Source: Xanthomonas sacchari
Lineage (GTDB): Bacteria > Pseudomonadota > Gammaproteobacteria > Xanthomonadales > Xanthomonadaceae
Reading direction: 5' to 3'
NCBI RefSeq assembly: GCF_040529065.1
Contig: NZ_CP132343.1
Coordinates: 2,790,001-2,854,000 of the forward strand
Length of the DNA stretch: 64,000 bases
How positions within the stretch are numbered: the first letter of the stretch is position 1; every line of letters starts with the position of its first letter. Made by a program: the position numbers and the translations under genes. The notes beneath the pieces are model-generated. The model was given only the letters and a program-made list of their open reading frames with translations. It was not told the origin of the DNA and ran no database searches. Below are positions 57,198 to 64,000 of the stretch, piece after piece.

Positions 57198-58375
57198 TAC
57201 ACCACCGCGTAGTTGAGCAACGGCTTGACCGTGCCCCACTCCTTGCAGCTTGGGCATTGCCAGTGATGGGTGCGCGCGCCGAAGCCGCAGCGGGTGCAGC
57301 GGTAGCTGGGATTGCGCACCAGCAGCTGGTCGGTGATGTGCTTGAGATCCTGCAGGGTCGCGGTGGAATCGGCGCCCTCGGCCAAGGTCAGATCGATAAG
57401 CGCGGACTCGCCGCGCACCGACGGCCGGTCCTTGAGCTGCCGGCCCAGATAGGAGCGCGCAGCGGAAATGCCTTCCTGCGACTCCATCAGGCGGGTCAGC
57501 GCCAGCACCGGGGCGATGCCGCGGTAGTGCTCGGTCATCTCCGACAGGAACGCGCGCGCGCCGCTGAGGTCCTGGCCGCGGCGGTAGCATTCCATCAGCG
57601 CCGGCATGATTTCCGGCAGGTAGTCCGGGTCGTGGCGGGCGGCGCGCTCGAAGGCGCGGATCGCGGCCTCGTCGTTGCCGTCGTCGACATCGATGCGCCC
57701 TTCCAGGATGCCGGCGCGCACCGACTTGGCGTCGGCCTGGTAGGCGCGTGCGATCGCCGCGCGCGCCAGGTCGTTCTTGCCAGAGGCGCGATAGCGATCG
57801 GCCAGTTCGCATTCGAACTGGGCGATCAGCTTGCCCATCGGCTCGCCGGTCACCTCTTCGTAGCGGGTGGCGTTGTCGATGGCCTTTTCCCAGTCGCGCT
57901 CGGCCTGATAGATGCCGATCAGGTGCTTGAGCGCCTGCGGCGCGCGCTGGTCGATCTGCGCCAGTTCGGTGAACACGGTTTCGGCGCGGTCCAGCAGCCC
58001 CGACTTCATGTAGTCCTCGCCCAGCGCCAGCAAGGCCTGCACGCGCTGCGCGTCGCTCAGGTCGCCGCGCTGGACCAGGCCCTGGTGCAGGCGGATGGCC
58101 CGGTCGACCTCACCGCGGCGACGGAACAGGTGGCCCAGCGCGACCTGGGTCTCGAAGGTTTCCTTGTCCAGTTCGGCGATGTGCAGGAACAGCTCGATCG
58201 CCTTGTCCGGCTGCTCGTTGAGCAGGTAGTTGAGGCCGCGGAAATAGGTGCTGGAGAGCCGGCTGACCTGGGTATCGCCATGACGCTGGCCGCCACGGCG
58301 ACCGATCACCCAGCCGCTCAGCGCCGCCAGCGGCAGGAACAGGAAGAACCAGAACCACTCGGTCAGAAAGTCCAT
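57197..58375 (-). CDS. lapB: LapB (YciM), LPS assembly regulator
   Basis: A 392-residue protein: N-terminal membrane anchor 'FWFFLFLPLAALSGWVIGRR', many TPRs from about 40 to 340, and a C-terminal rubredoxin-like zinc domain ('CTRCGF' and 'CPSCKEWG'). LapB promotes FtsH degradation of LpxC and so balances LPS synthesis. Six bases after lapA. Confidence 0.95.
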   Translation of the reverse strand: MDFLTEWFWFFLFLPLAALSGWVIGRRGGQRHGDTQVSRLSSTYFRGLNYLLNEQPDKAIELFLHIAELDKETFETQVALGHLFRRRGEVDRAIRLHQGLVQRGDLSDAQRVQALLALGEDYMKSGLLDRAETVFTELAQIDQRAPQALKHLIGIYQAERDWEKAIDNATRYEEVTGEPMGKLIAQFECELADRYRASGKNDLARAAIARAYQADAKSVRAGILEGRIDVDDGNDEAAIRAFERAARHDPDYLPEIMPALMECYRRGQDLSGARAFLSEMTEHYRGIAPVLALTRLMESQEGISAARSYLGRQLKDRPSVRGESALIDLTLAEGADSTATLQDLKHITDQLLVRNPSYRCTRCGFGARTHHWQCPSCKEWGTVKPLLNYAVV

Positions 58376-58381
58376 CGAAGA

Positions 58382-58681
58382 TCAGCGTCCGTCCAAGGGC
58401 TGGTGGGCATGGGGGGAGACCGGCGCGACGGCCGGCGCAGCGGCGTTCGCGGCCTTGTTGGCGCGACGCAGCTTGGCGTACAGGGGAATCACCAGGGCCG
58501 CCAGGACCAGCGAGGCGCCGATCAGCACGCCGGCGAACAGCGAGACGATGATGGCGATGCCGGAGGTGGTGGCGATGCTGGAGAACACGAAGTTGATCTG
58601 GATCGGCTGCGAATTGAGCGACCCGATGACCAGGCCGGCCAACAGCAACACCAGCAGGATCAGCAGTCGTGCAATCTTCAT
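58382..58681 (-). CDS. lapA: LapA-domain inner-membrane protein
   Basis: A 99-residue protein with two transmembrane helices (about 5-24 and 40-65) and 'NSQPIQINFVFSSIATTSGIAIIVSLFAGVLIGASLVLA', the LapA pattern, then a basic and Pro/His tail. It partners LapB. The ATG at 58681 has GGAG at suitable distance. Confidence 0.92.
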   Translation of the reverse strand: MKIARLLILLVLLLAGLVIGSLNSQPIQINFVFSSIATTSGIAIIVSLFAGVLIGASLVLAALVIPLYAKLRRANKAANAAAPAVAPVSPHAHQPLDGR

Positions 58682-58754
58682 GAGCAACTCCAGCGTCGGG
58701 AGACACTAGATTAGCCGAACAGGCGTGGATTCCGGCAAGCGCCGGACGCCGGGC

Positions 58755-59060
58755 TCAGGGCGTGTCGGATTCGACCGGGACGACGCCGCTCACGCGCTCG
58801 CGCAGCTCCTTGCCGGGCTTGAAATGCGGCACGTGCTTGCCGGGAAGCGCGACGGACTCGCCGGTCTTGGGATTGCGTCCCAGGCGCGGCGGCCGGTAAT
58901 GCAGGGAAAAGCTGCCGAAGCCGCGGATCTCGATGCGATCGCCGCCGGACAGGGCGCCGCCCATCATTTCCAACAACGACTTCACCGCCAGATCGACGTC
59001 GTCCGACTTCAGATGCGCCTGCTTGCGCGCCAGGATTTCGATCAGTTCGGATTTGGTCAT
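58755..59060 (-). CDS. ihfB: integration host factor subunit beta
   Basis: A 101-residue HU-fold DNA-bending protein: '[33 protein letters not shown]', '[31 protein letters not shown]', and Pro-containing arm. Follows rpsA, the usual order; a GC-rich hairpin separates the two. Confidence 0.97.
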   Translation of the reverse strand: MTKSELIEILARKQAHLKSDDVDLAVKSLLEMMGGALSGGDRIEIRGFGSFSLHYRPPRLGRNPKTGESVALPGKHVPHFKPGKELRERVSGVVPVESDTP

Positions 59061-59089
59061 TTACGGATGCGTGCAGTGGGGTCGCAACC

Positions 59090-59120
59090 TGGCACGGCCC
59101 GGGAACACCGGGCCGTGCCA
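59090..59120 (-). promoter_or_regulatory. GC-rich hairpin between rpsA and ihfB
   Basis: TGGCACGGCCCGG-N5-CCGGGCCGTGCCA has perfect 13-base arms but no T run, so it is likely a partial terminator or RNA processing barrier that sets different levels for S1 and IHF-beta. Confidence 0.7.
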
Positions 59121-59140
59121 GTAACGCTGCGTGTGGCGGA

Positions 59141-60820
59141 TTACTCGGACTTGTTGCCGTTCAACTGCGCGCGCAGCAGCGCGCCCAGCTGGGTGGTGCC
59201 GCCCGACGCGGACTGGTATTCCTCCAGCACTTCACGCATTTCGGCATCGTCCTTGGCCTTGATCGACAGCTGCAGGGTACGGCCCTTGCGGTCCATGCCC
59301 ACGAACTTGGCTTCGATCTTGTCGCCGACCTTCAGGTGCTGGCTGGCGTCGTCGACGCGCTCGTTGGCGATGTCGCGTGCGGCGACGTAGCCTTCGATGC
59401 CGTCGGCCAGGTCGATGGTGGCGCCCTTGGCATCCACTTCACGCACCACACCCTCGACCTTCGAGCCCTTCGGGTTGGCGGCCATGTACTGGCCGAACGG
59501 ATCCTGCTCCAGCTGCTTGACGCCCAGGCTGATGCGCTCGCGCTCCGGGTCCACCGCCAGCACCACGGCTTCCAGCGTGTCGCCCTTCTTGAAGTTGCGC
59601 ACGATGTCTTCGCCGGTGGTGTTCCAGCTGATGTCGGACAGGTGCACCAGGCCGTCGATGCCACCGTCCAGGCCGATGAAGATGCCGAAGTCGGTGATCG
59701 ACTTGATCTGGCCGGACACCTTGTCGTTCTTCTTGTGGGTGGCGGCGAAGGTCTCCCACGGATTGGCGGCGACCTGCTTCATGCCCAGCGAGATGCGGCG
59801 ACGCTCTTCGTCCACGTCCAGCACCATCACTTCGACTTCGTCGCCGACCTGCACGACCTTGGACGGGTTGACGTTCTTGTTGGTCCAGTCCATCTCGGAC
59901 ACGTGCACCAGGCCTTCCACGCCCGGCTCGATCTCGACGAACGCGCCGTAATCGGTGACGTTGGAGACCTTGCCGAACACGCGGCTGTTGGCCGGGTAGC
60001 GGCGGGCGATGTTGTCCCACGGATCCTCGCCCAGCTGCTTCAGGCCGAGGCTGACGCGGTTACGCTCGCGATCGAACTTCAGCACGCGCACGTCCAGCTC
60101 GTCGCCGACGTTGACCACTTCGGACGGATGGCGCACGCGCTTCCAGGCCATGTCGGTGATGTGCAGCAGGCCATCGATGCCGCCCAGGTCCACGAACGCG
60201 CCGTAGTCGGTCAGGTTCTTGACCACGCCCTTCAGGATCGCGCCTTCCTGCAGCTTGTCCATCAGCTGCTCGCGCTCTTCCGAGTGCTCGCTCTCGACCA
60301 CGGCACGACGCGAGACCACCACGTTGTTGCGCTTGCGGTCCAGCTTGATCAGCTTGAACTCCAGTTCCTTGCCTTCCAGGTAGGCCGGGTCGCGCACCGG
60401 GCGCACATCCACCAGCGAACCGGGCAGGAACGCGCGGACATCCTTGATGTCCACGGTGAAACCACCCTTGACCTTGCCGCTGATGCGGCCGGTGATGGTC
60501 TCGTTCTTCTCCAACGCTTCTTCCAGCTCGTCCCACACCATGGCGCGCTTGGCCTTCTCGCGCGACAGCACGGTCTCGCCGAAGCCGTTCTCGAGCGAGT
60601 CGAGCGCGACCTTGACCAGGTCGCCTTCGGCGACGTCGATTTCGCCAGCGTCGTTACGGAACTGCTCGATCGGCACGATGCCTTCGGACTTCAGGCCGGC
60701 GTTGATCACCACCACGTCGCCGCGGACTTCCACGACGGTACCGGTGACGATGGCGCCGGGCTTCAGCTTGGCCAGGTTGGCTTGGCTGGCTTCGAACAGT
60801 TCGGCAAAAGATTCGGTCAT
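59141..60820 (-). CDS. rpsA: 30S ribosomal protein S1
   Basis: A 559-residue protein with six S1 OB-fold repeats ('[21 protein letters not shown]', '[25 protein letters not shown]', '[31 protein letters not shown]', '[28 protein letters not shown]' and two more). Recruits mRNA to the ribosome. The ATG at 60820 lacks a purine-rich ribosome site (AGTAATTTCAA), as expected for the autoregulated S1 message. Confidence 0.97.
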   Translation of the reverse strand: MTESFAELFEASQANLAKLKPGAIVTGTVVEVRGDVVVINAGLKSEGIVPIEQFRNDAGEIDVAEGDLVKVALDSLENGFGETVLSREKAKRAMVWDELEEALEKNETITGRISGKVKGGFTVDIKDVRAFLPGSLVDVRPVRDPAYLEGKELEFKLIKLDRKRNNVVVSRRAVVESEHSEEREQLMDKLQEGAILKGVVKNLTDYGAFVDLGGIDGLLHITDMAWKRVRHPSEVVNVGDELDVRVLKFDRERNRVSLGLKQLGEDPWDNIARRYPANSRVFGKVSNVTDYGAFVEIEPGVEGLVHVSEMDWTNKNVNPSKVVQVGDEVEVMVLDVDEERRRISLGMKQVAANPWETFAATHKKNDKVSGQIKSITDFGIFIGLDGGIDGLVHLSDISWNTTGEDIVRNFKKGDTLEAVVLAVDPERERISLGVKQLEQDPFGQYMAANPKGSKVEGVVREVDAKGATIDLADGIEGYVAARDIANERVDDASQHLKVGDKIEAKFVGMDRKGRTLQLSIKAKDDAEMREVLEEYQSASGGTTQLGALLRAQLNGNKSE

Positions 60821-60834
60821 TTGAAATTACTCTA

Positions 60835-60883
60835 GTGGACACACGGACAGGGCGTTTTCTTCTGGAAAACAGCGACTGTCCAC
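60835..60883 (-). promoter_or_regulatory. structured rpsA 5' leader
   Basis: Outer arms GTGGACA and TGTCCAC (60835-60841, 60877-60883) enclose an inner stem GTTTTC-N5-GAAAAC. As RNA this folds into a compact stem just before the ribosome-site-less start of rpsA, reminiscent of leader structures through which S1 represses its own translation. Confidence 0.65.
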
Positions 60884-61047
60884 CTGTTAGTCGGCCCGAA
60901 CAGCGGCCGGGTGTGGAATGGAAAAACCGCAGCGCGGGATTGCGCAGCGGAGCCTTTGACGCTATCGGTGGAACATGGATGTTGCGGGTGTTGCGAGGAA
61001 CCGGCGGCATCCATGACGATGCCGCCCTGCTGCTGCCTGCGTGCCGC

Positions 61048-61719
61048 TCAGACCGGCAGCAACTGCAGGACGCGGCCCACCACCTGGTCGATGTCCATGC
61101 CGGTGGTATCGAGAAGGACGGCATCGTCTGCCGGCCTCAGCGGGGCCACCGCGCGTTGGGCATCGCGTGCGTCGCGGGCCATGATCTCGCGCAGCAGGTC
61201 GTCGAATATAACCGAAACCCCTTTTCCCTTCAACTGCTTATGCCGGCGCTGGGCACGCTCCTCGGCGCTGGCGGTCAGGAACACCTTGTACGGGGCGTCG
61301 GGGAAAATCACCGTCCCCATGTCGCGACCGTCGGCGACCAGCCCGGGAGGGGTGCGGAAGGCCCGCTGGCGCTGCTTCAGCGCCGCGCGCACCTCGGGGA
61401 TGGCGGCGATCGCCGAGGCCACCGCGCCGGTGGTCTCCAGGCGCAACTCGTCGGTGGCGTCGGCGCCGTTGATCCGGACCCGCAGACCGCCGCCGGCGAC
61501 CTCGTCGAAGTCCACACGGGTATCGAAGGTGCAGCGCACCAGGGCGGCGGCATCGGAAATGTCCAGATTGGCCCAGCTGGCCGCGACCCCGACCGCCCGG
61601 TACAGCGCCCCCGAATCCAGGTAATGCCAGCCCAAGCGGGCGGCGACGATGCGGCTGACGGTGCCTTTGCCGGCCCCGGACGGGCCATCGATGGTCAGGA
61701 CGGGAGCGGGCTCGTTCAT
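61048..61719 (-). CDS. cmk: cytidylate kinase
   Basis: A 223-residue kinase phosphorylating CMP/dCMP: P-loop '[18 protein letters not shown]', '[12 protein letters not shown]', '[24 protein letters not shown]', '[25 protein letters not shown]'. ATG 61719 begins at the family start. Upstream of rpsA on the same strand, as in many gammaproteobacteria. Confidence 0.96.
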   Translation of the reverse strand: MNEPAPVLTIDGPSGAGKGTVSRIVAARLGWHYLDSGALYRAVGVAASWANLDISDAAALVRCTFDTRVDFDEVAGGGLRVRINGADATDELRLETTGAVASAIAAIPEVRAALKQRQRAFRTPPGLVADGRDMGTVIFPDAPYKVFLTASAEERAQRRHKQLKGKGVSVIFDDLLREIMARDARDAQRAVAPLRPADDAVLLDTTGMDIDQVVGRVLQLLPV

Positions 61720-61891
61720 GCGGTTCCTCGGACGGGGGGCGGCGCATTGTAGCGCCGACGCCGGCCGGGCTGGCGCAAGCAGTTGAAACCATGAAGAAAA
61801 CCAGGCTACAATCGCCGGCTTACTGATCCCGCGCCATGGTTTCGGCCGTGCCGCCCTCCTTCGAATCCACAAGTTTACGCCGAGGTGTGCC

Positions 61892-62017
61892 ATGAAAGTC
61901 CTGTCCTCCCTGAAGTCGGCGAAGGCCCGTCACCGCGACTGCAAGGTGGTCCGCCGCCGCGGCAAGGTCTTCGTGATCTGCAAGTCCAACCCCCGTTTCA
62001 AGGCGCGTCAGCGCTGA
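61892..62017 (+). CDS. rpmJ: 50S ribosomal protein L36, probable zinc-independent form
   Basis: A 41-residue ORF, '[20 protein letters not shown]..' ending '[10 protein letters not shown]', encodes L36. Of the four zinc ligands of the C+ form (C-x2-C..C..H) only two Cys remain, so this is the C- type often expressed under zinc limitation. GAGG precedes the start. A terminator follows at 62071. Divergent from cmk. Confidence 0.93.
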   Translation: MKVLSSLKSAKARHRDCKVVRRRGKVFVICKSNPRFKARQR

Positions 62018-62070
62018 TCCGACCCGGCCTGCCCTGCCGCACCGCGCGCAGCGGTGGCCGGTCGTCGACG

Positions 62071-62094
62071 AAAGCCGCCTTCGGGCGGTTTTTT
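62071..62094 (+). terminator. intrinsic terminator after rpmJ
   Basis: CCGCC-TTCG-GGCGG stem followed by six T residues on the plus strand, 54 bases after the L36 stop. Confidence 0.92.
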
Positions 62095-62144
62095 GTTGCC
62101 GAAGTTTGCTGTAATCGGCGTTCGTCCTCTGGGGAGTACACGTG

Positions 62145-62474
62145 ATGAAGCATCGTCTGTCCGTCCTGCCGCTGCTGGCCGTGTTGGGCCTGGCCGGCGG
62201 CGCCCACGCCGAGACCCTGCTGGTCGACCGGGTCAAGGAAGAACCCGCGGCGGCGCTGCCGACCCGCGGCCTGAGCATGGCCCAGGTGCAGGCGCGCTAC
62301 GGCGCCCCGCAGCAGAAGCTGGAGCCGCGCGGCGGACAGAAGCGGCAGTGGCCGACCATCAACCGCTGGGTCTATCCGGCCTTCACCGTGTACTTCGAGA
62401 AACAGAAGGTGGTGGACGTGGTCGCCAACAAGGCCGATCCCAACGAGATCGGCCCGAAGCCGGCGATCCGCTAG
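62145..62474 (+). CDS. small exported protein of unknown function
   Basis: A 109-residue protein with a signal peptide (MKHRLSVLPLLAVLGLAGGAHA) and a mature part containing 'SMAQVQARYGAPQQKLEPRGG' and 'INRWVYPAFTVYFEKQKVVDVVANK', a short beta-rich pattern recalling the BamE/SmpA fold ('V..G.P....W.Y..F.VYFE...V'). No lipobox. The ATG at 62145 has GGGGAG before it; GTG 62142 is in frame also. Confidence 0.8.
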   Translation: MKHRLSVLPLLAVLGLAGGAHAETLLVDRVKEEPAAALPTRGLSMAQVQARYGAPQQKLEPRGGQKRQWPTINRWVYPAFTVYFEKQKVVDVVANKADPNEIGPKPAIR

Positions 62475-62493
62475 CGCGCGTCCCGGGCAAACA

Positions 62494-62513
62494 CCCGCAC
62501 ATGTCTGTGCGGG
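62494..62513. promoter_or_regulatory. short hairpin between exported-protein gene and aguA
   Basis: CCCGCAC-N6-GTGCGGG perfect inverted repeat, 20 bases after the upstream stop, no T run. It may weakly terminate or stabilise the upstream message. Confidence 0.5.
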
Positions 62514-62564
62514 GACGTAGATAACCGCCGGGCGTCCCCCGGCAACACGTGAGTAGTGGTCGCA

Positions 62565-63602
62565 ATGTCTGATCGTCTTCGCCTTCCCGCGGAATGGGAG
62601 CCCCAGTCCGCCATCCTGATCGCCTGGCCGCATGCCGGCACCGACTGGGCCGAACGCCTGGCCGAGGTCGAGGAGACCTACATCGCCCTGGTCGCGGCGA
62701 TCGTGCGCTTCCAGCGGGTGCTGATCTGCGTGGCCGATGCCGACCTGCAGATCTATGCCGAGGCGCGGCTGCGCTCAGCGCGGGTGGACATGCAGCGGGT
62801 GCGCTTCGTCGAGGCCGAGTACGACGACACCTGGTTGCGCGATTCTGGCCCGATCACCCTGGCGCGCGCCGGCGGCGGCTTCCAGTTGCTGGATTTCCGC
62901 TTCACTGGCTGGGGCGGCAAGTTCCAGGCCAGCCGCGACGATCAGTTGGTGAGCGTGCTGGCCGAGCAGGGCCTGTTCGCCGACAGCGCCGTGCGCCGCA
63001 TCGATTTCGCCCTGGAAGGCGGCGCCATCGACTGCGACGGTGCCGGCACCCTGCTGACCACCTGGCAATGCCTGCACGAGCGCCACCCGCAGCGCAGCCG
63101 CGAATCGCTCAGCCACGACCTGGCCGACTGGCTGGCACAGCAACGTGTGCTGTGGCTGGACCACGGCTACCTGGAAGGCGACGACACCGACGCGCACATC
63201 GACACCCTCGCCCGCTTCGCCGGGACCGACGCGATCGTCTACCAGGCCTGCGACGACGCCGGCGATTCGCACTACGCCGAGCTGCAGGCGATGGGCGCCG
63301 AACTGGCGGCGTTGCGTACCGCCGAGGGCGCGCCCTATCGCCTGTTCCCGCTGCCGTGGGCGCAGCCGGTCATCGATGAGGGCCGGCGCCTGGCCGCCTC
63401 CTACGCCAATTTCCTGATCGTCAACGGCGCGGTGCTGATGCCGGCCTACGGCGACGCGGCCGATGCGCAGGCGCAGGCGGTGATGGCGCAGGCCTTCCCG
63501 CAGCACGAAATCGTGCCGATTCCCTGCCGTGCGCTGATCTGGCAGAACGGCAGCCTGCACTGCATCACCATGCAGTTGCCGGCCGGACTGCTCGCGGACT
63601 GA
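62565..63602 (+). CDS. aguA: agmatine deiminase
   Basis: A 345-residue guanidino-group-modifying enzyme: 'LPAEWEPQSAILIAWPHAGTDW', 'YDDTWLRDSGPITL', 'ALEGGAIDCDGAGTLLTT', 'EGDDTDAHIDTLARF', and the catalytic Cys in the C-terminal 'NGSLHCITMQLP'. It converts agmatine to N-carbamoylputrescine. The next gene encodes the following enzyme, which supports the assignment. Confidence 0.94.
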   Translation: MSDRLRLPAEWEPQSAILIAWPHAGTDWAERLAEVEETYIALVAAIVRFQRVLICVADADLQIYAEARLRSARVDMQRVRFVEAEYDDTWLRDSGPITLARAGGGFQLLDFRFTGWGGKFQASRDDQLVSVLAEQGLFADSAVRRIDFALEGGAIDCDGAGTLLTTWQCLHERHPQRSRESLSHDLADWLAQQRVLWLDHGYLEGDDTDAHIDTLARFAGTDAIVYQACDDAGDSHYAELQAMGAELAALRTAEGAPYRLFPLPWAQPVIDEGRRLAASYANFLIVNGAVLMPAYGDAADAQAQAVMAQAFPQHEIVPIPCRALIWQNGSLHCITMQLPAGLLAD

Positions 63603-63745
63603 GCCGCCGCCGCTGCGCCGCACGCCGGCGCAGCGCCGACCACGCCCGTGCTGCGGCCACGCGCGGCGCGGGATTCATCTCCCTGGAACCTGCCGCGCGG
63701 CCATCCGCGCTACCATGCCGGTTTACCGCGAACCTTGATTCCGCA

Positions 63746-64000
63746 ATGAGCCGAAACACTCTTTCCGTCGCGCTGATCCAGGAGCGCAACCACGGCGACG
63801 CCGCGGCGAACCTGGCAGCGATCGAATCGCGTGTGGCCGAGGCTGCCGCGCAGGGCGCGCAGCTGGTGCTGCTGCAGGAACTGCACAACGGCGCGTACTT
63901 CTGCCAGCACGAGTCGGTGGACGAATTCGACCTGGCCGAGCCGATTCCCGGCCCCAGCACCGAGCGCCTGGGCGCGCTGGCCAAGCGCCATGGCGTGGTC
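63746..64000 (+). CDS. aguB: N-carbamoylputrescine amidase, 5' part only
   Basis: The first 85 codons are present before the window ends: 'VALIQERNHGDAAANLAAIE' and 'LVLLQELHNGAYFCQHESVDEFDLAEPIPGPSTERL', the start of a nitrilase-family amidase with the catalytic Glu in 'LQELHNG'. It turns N-carbamoylputrescine into putrescine, completing the agmatine route begun by aguA, 143 bases upstream. Confidence 0.93.
   Translation, partial: MSRNTLSVALIQERNHGDAAANLAAIESRVAEAAAQGAQLVLLQELHNGAYFCQHESVDEFDLAEPIPGPSTERLGALAKRHGVV

Noticed and set aside
57198-57257. ATG at 57257 as start of the WecA-like transferase
   Set aside because: It would overlap lapB by 61 bases with a non-membrane leader; GTG at 57197 overlaps the lapB stop by one base and starts at the first helix.

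Overview
The window is high-GC DNA from a gammaproteobacterium of the family Xanthomonadaceae, most likely Xanthomonas. I base this on gene content and order (guaA-guaB-folD; der-bamB-yfgM-rodZ-pilW-rlmN-ndk as one block; rpsA-ihfB-lapA-lapB followed by an O-antigen initiating transferase) and on the short GGGATTCGGGATT-type intergenic repeats. This is recognition from memory, not a database comparison. I saw no tRNA, rRNA, CRISPR array, integrase or transposase.

Bases 1-30.6 kb look accessory. Most of this part is regulator/effector pairs: an Rrf2 regulator with a thioredoxin-reductase-like flavoprotein, LysR regulators beside a yellow/MRJP-like secreted protein and a quinone-oxidoreductase-like dehydrogenase, AraC beside a DJ-1/PfpI protein, a Fur-family regulator beside a TonB-dependent siderophore receptor, LysR with a methyltransferase, MarR with an FAD monooxygenase, LysR with the DabAB inorganic-carbon pump, HxlR with an azoreductase, and ArsR with arsenic-modifying enzymes. 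Several intergenic gaps hold clear inverted repeats that are probably the cognate operators. Decay is visible here: an arsC pseudogene, a LysR fragment, and an apparent frameshift in the signal peptide of the DJ-1/PfpI protein.

Bases 30.6-64 kb are mostly conserved chromosomal genes. They cover purine synthesis (guaA, guaB), folate one-carbon metabolism (folD), a CPA2 antiporter, molybdenum cofactor genes (moeB, moeA, mobA), GTPase Der with outer-membrane and cell-shape factors (bamB, yfgM, rodZ), a pilus pilotin (pilW), rlmN, ndk, a PsrA-type regulator with beta-oxidation genes, an LPS/O-antigen set (lapA, lapB, WecA-like transferase, WbpM-like dehydratase, galU), translation genes (rpsA, rpmJ), ihfB, cmk, and agmatine-to-putrescine genes (aguA, and aguB cut by the window end). 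Three families of intergenic repeats are interspersed.

The loci most worth a second look are dabAB with its own palindrome-bearing LysR promoter, the pump-less arsenic-modification cluster, the Fur-boxed TonB receptor with two small unknown genes, and the psrA promoter, which carries a textbook PsrA box ahead of beta-oxidation genes.
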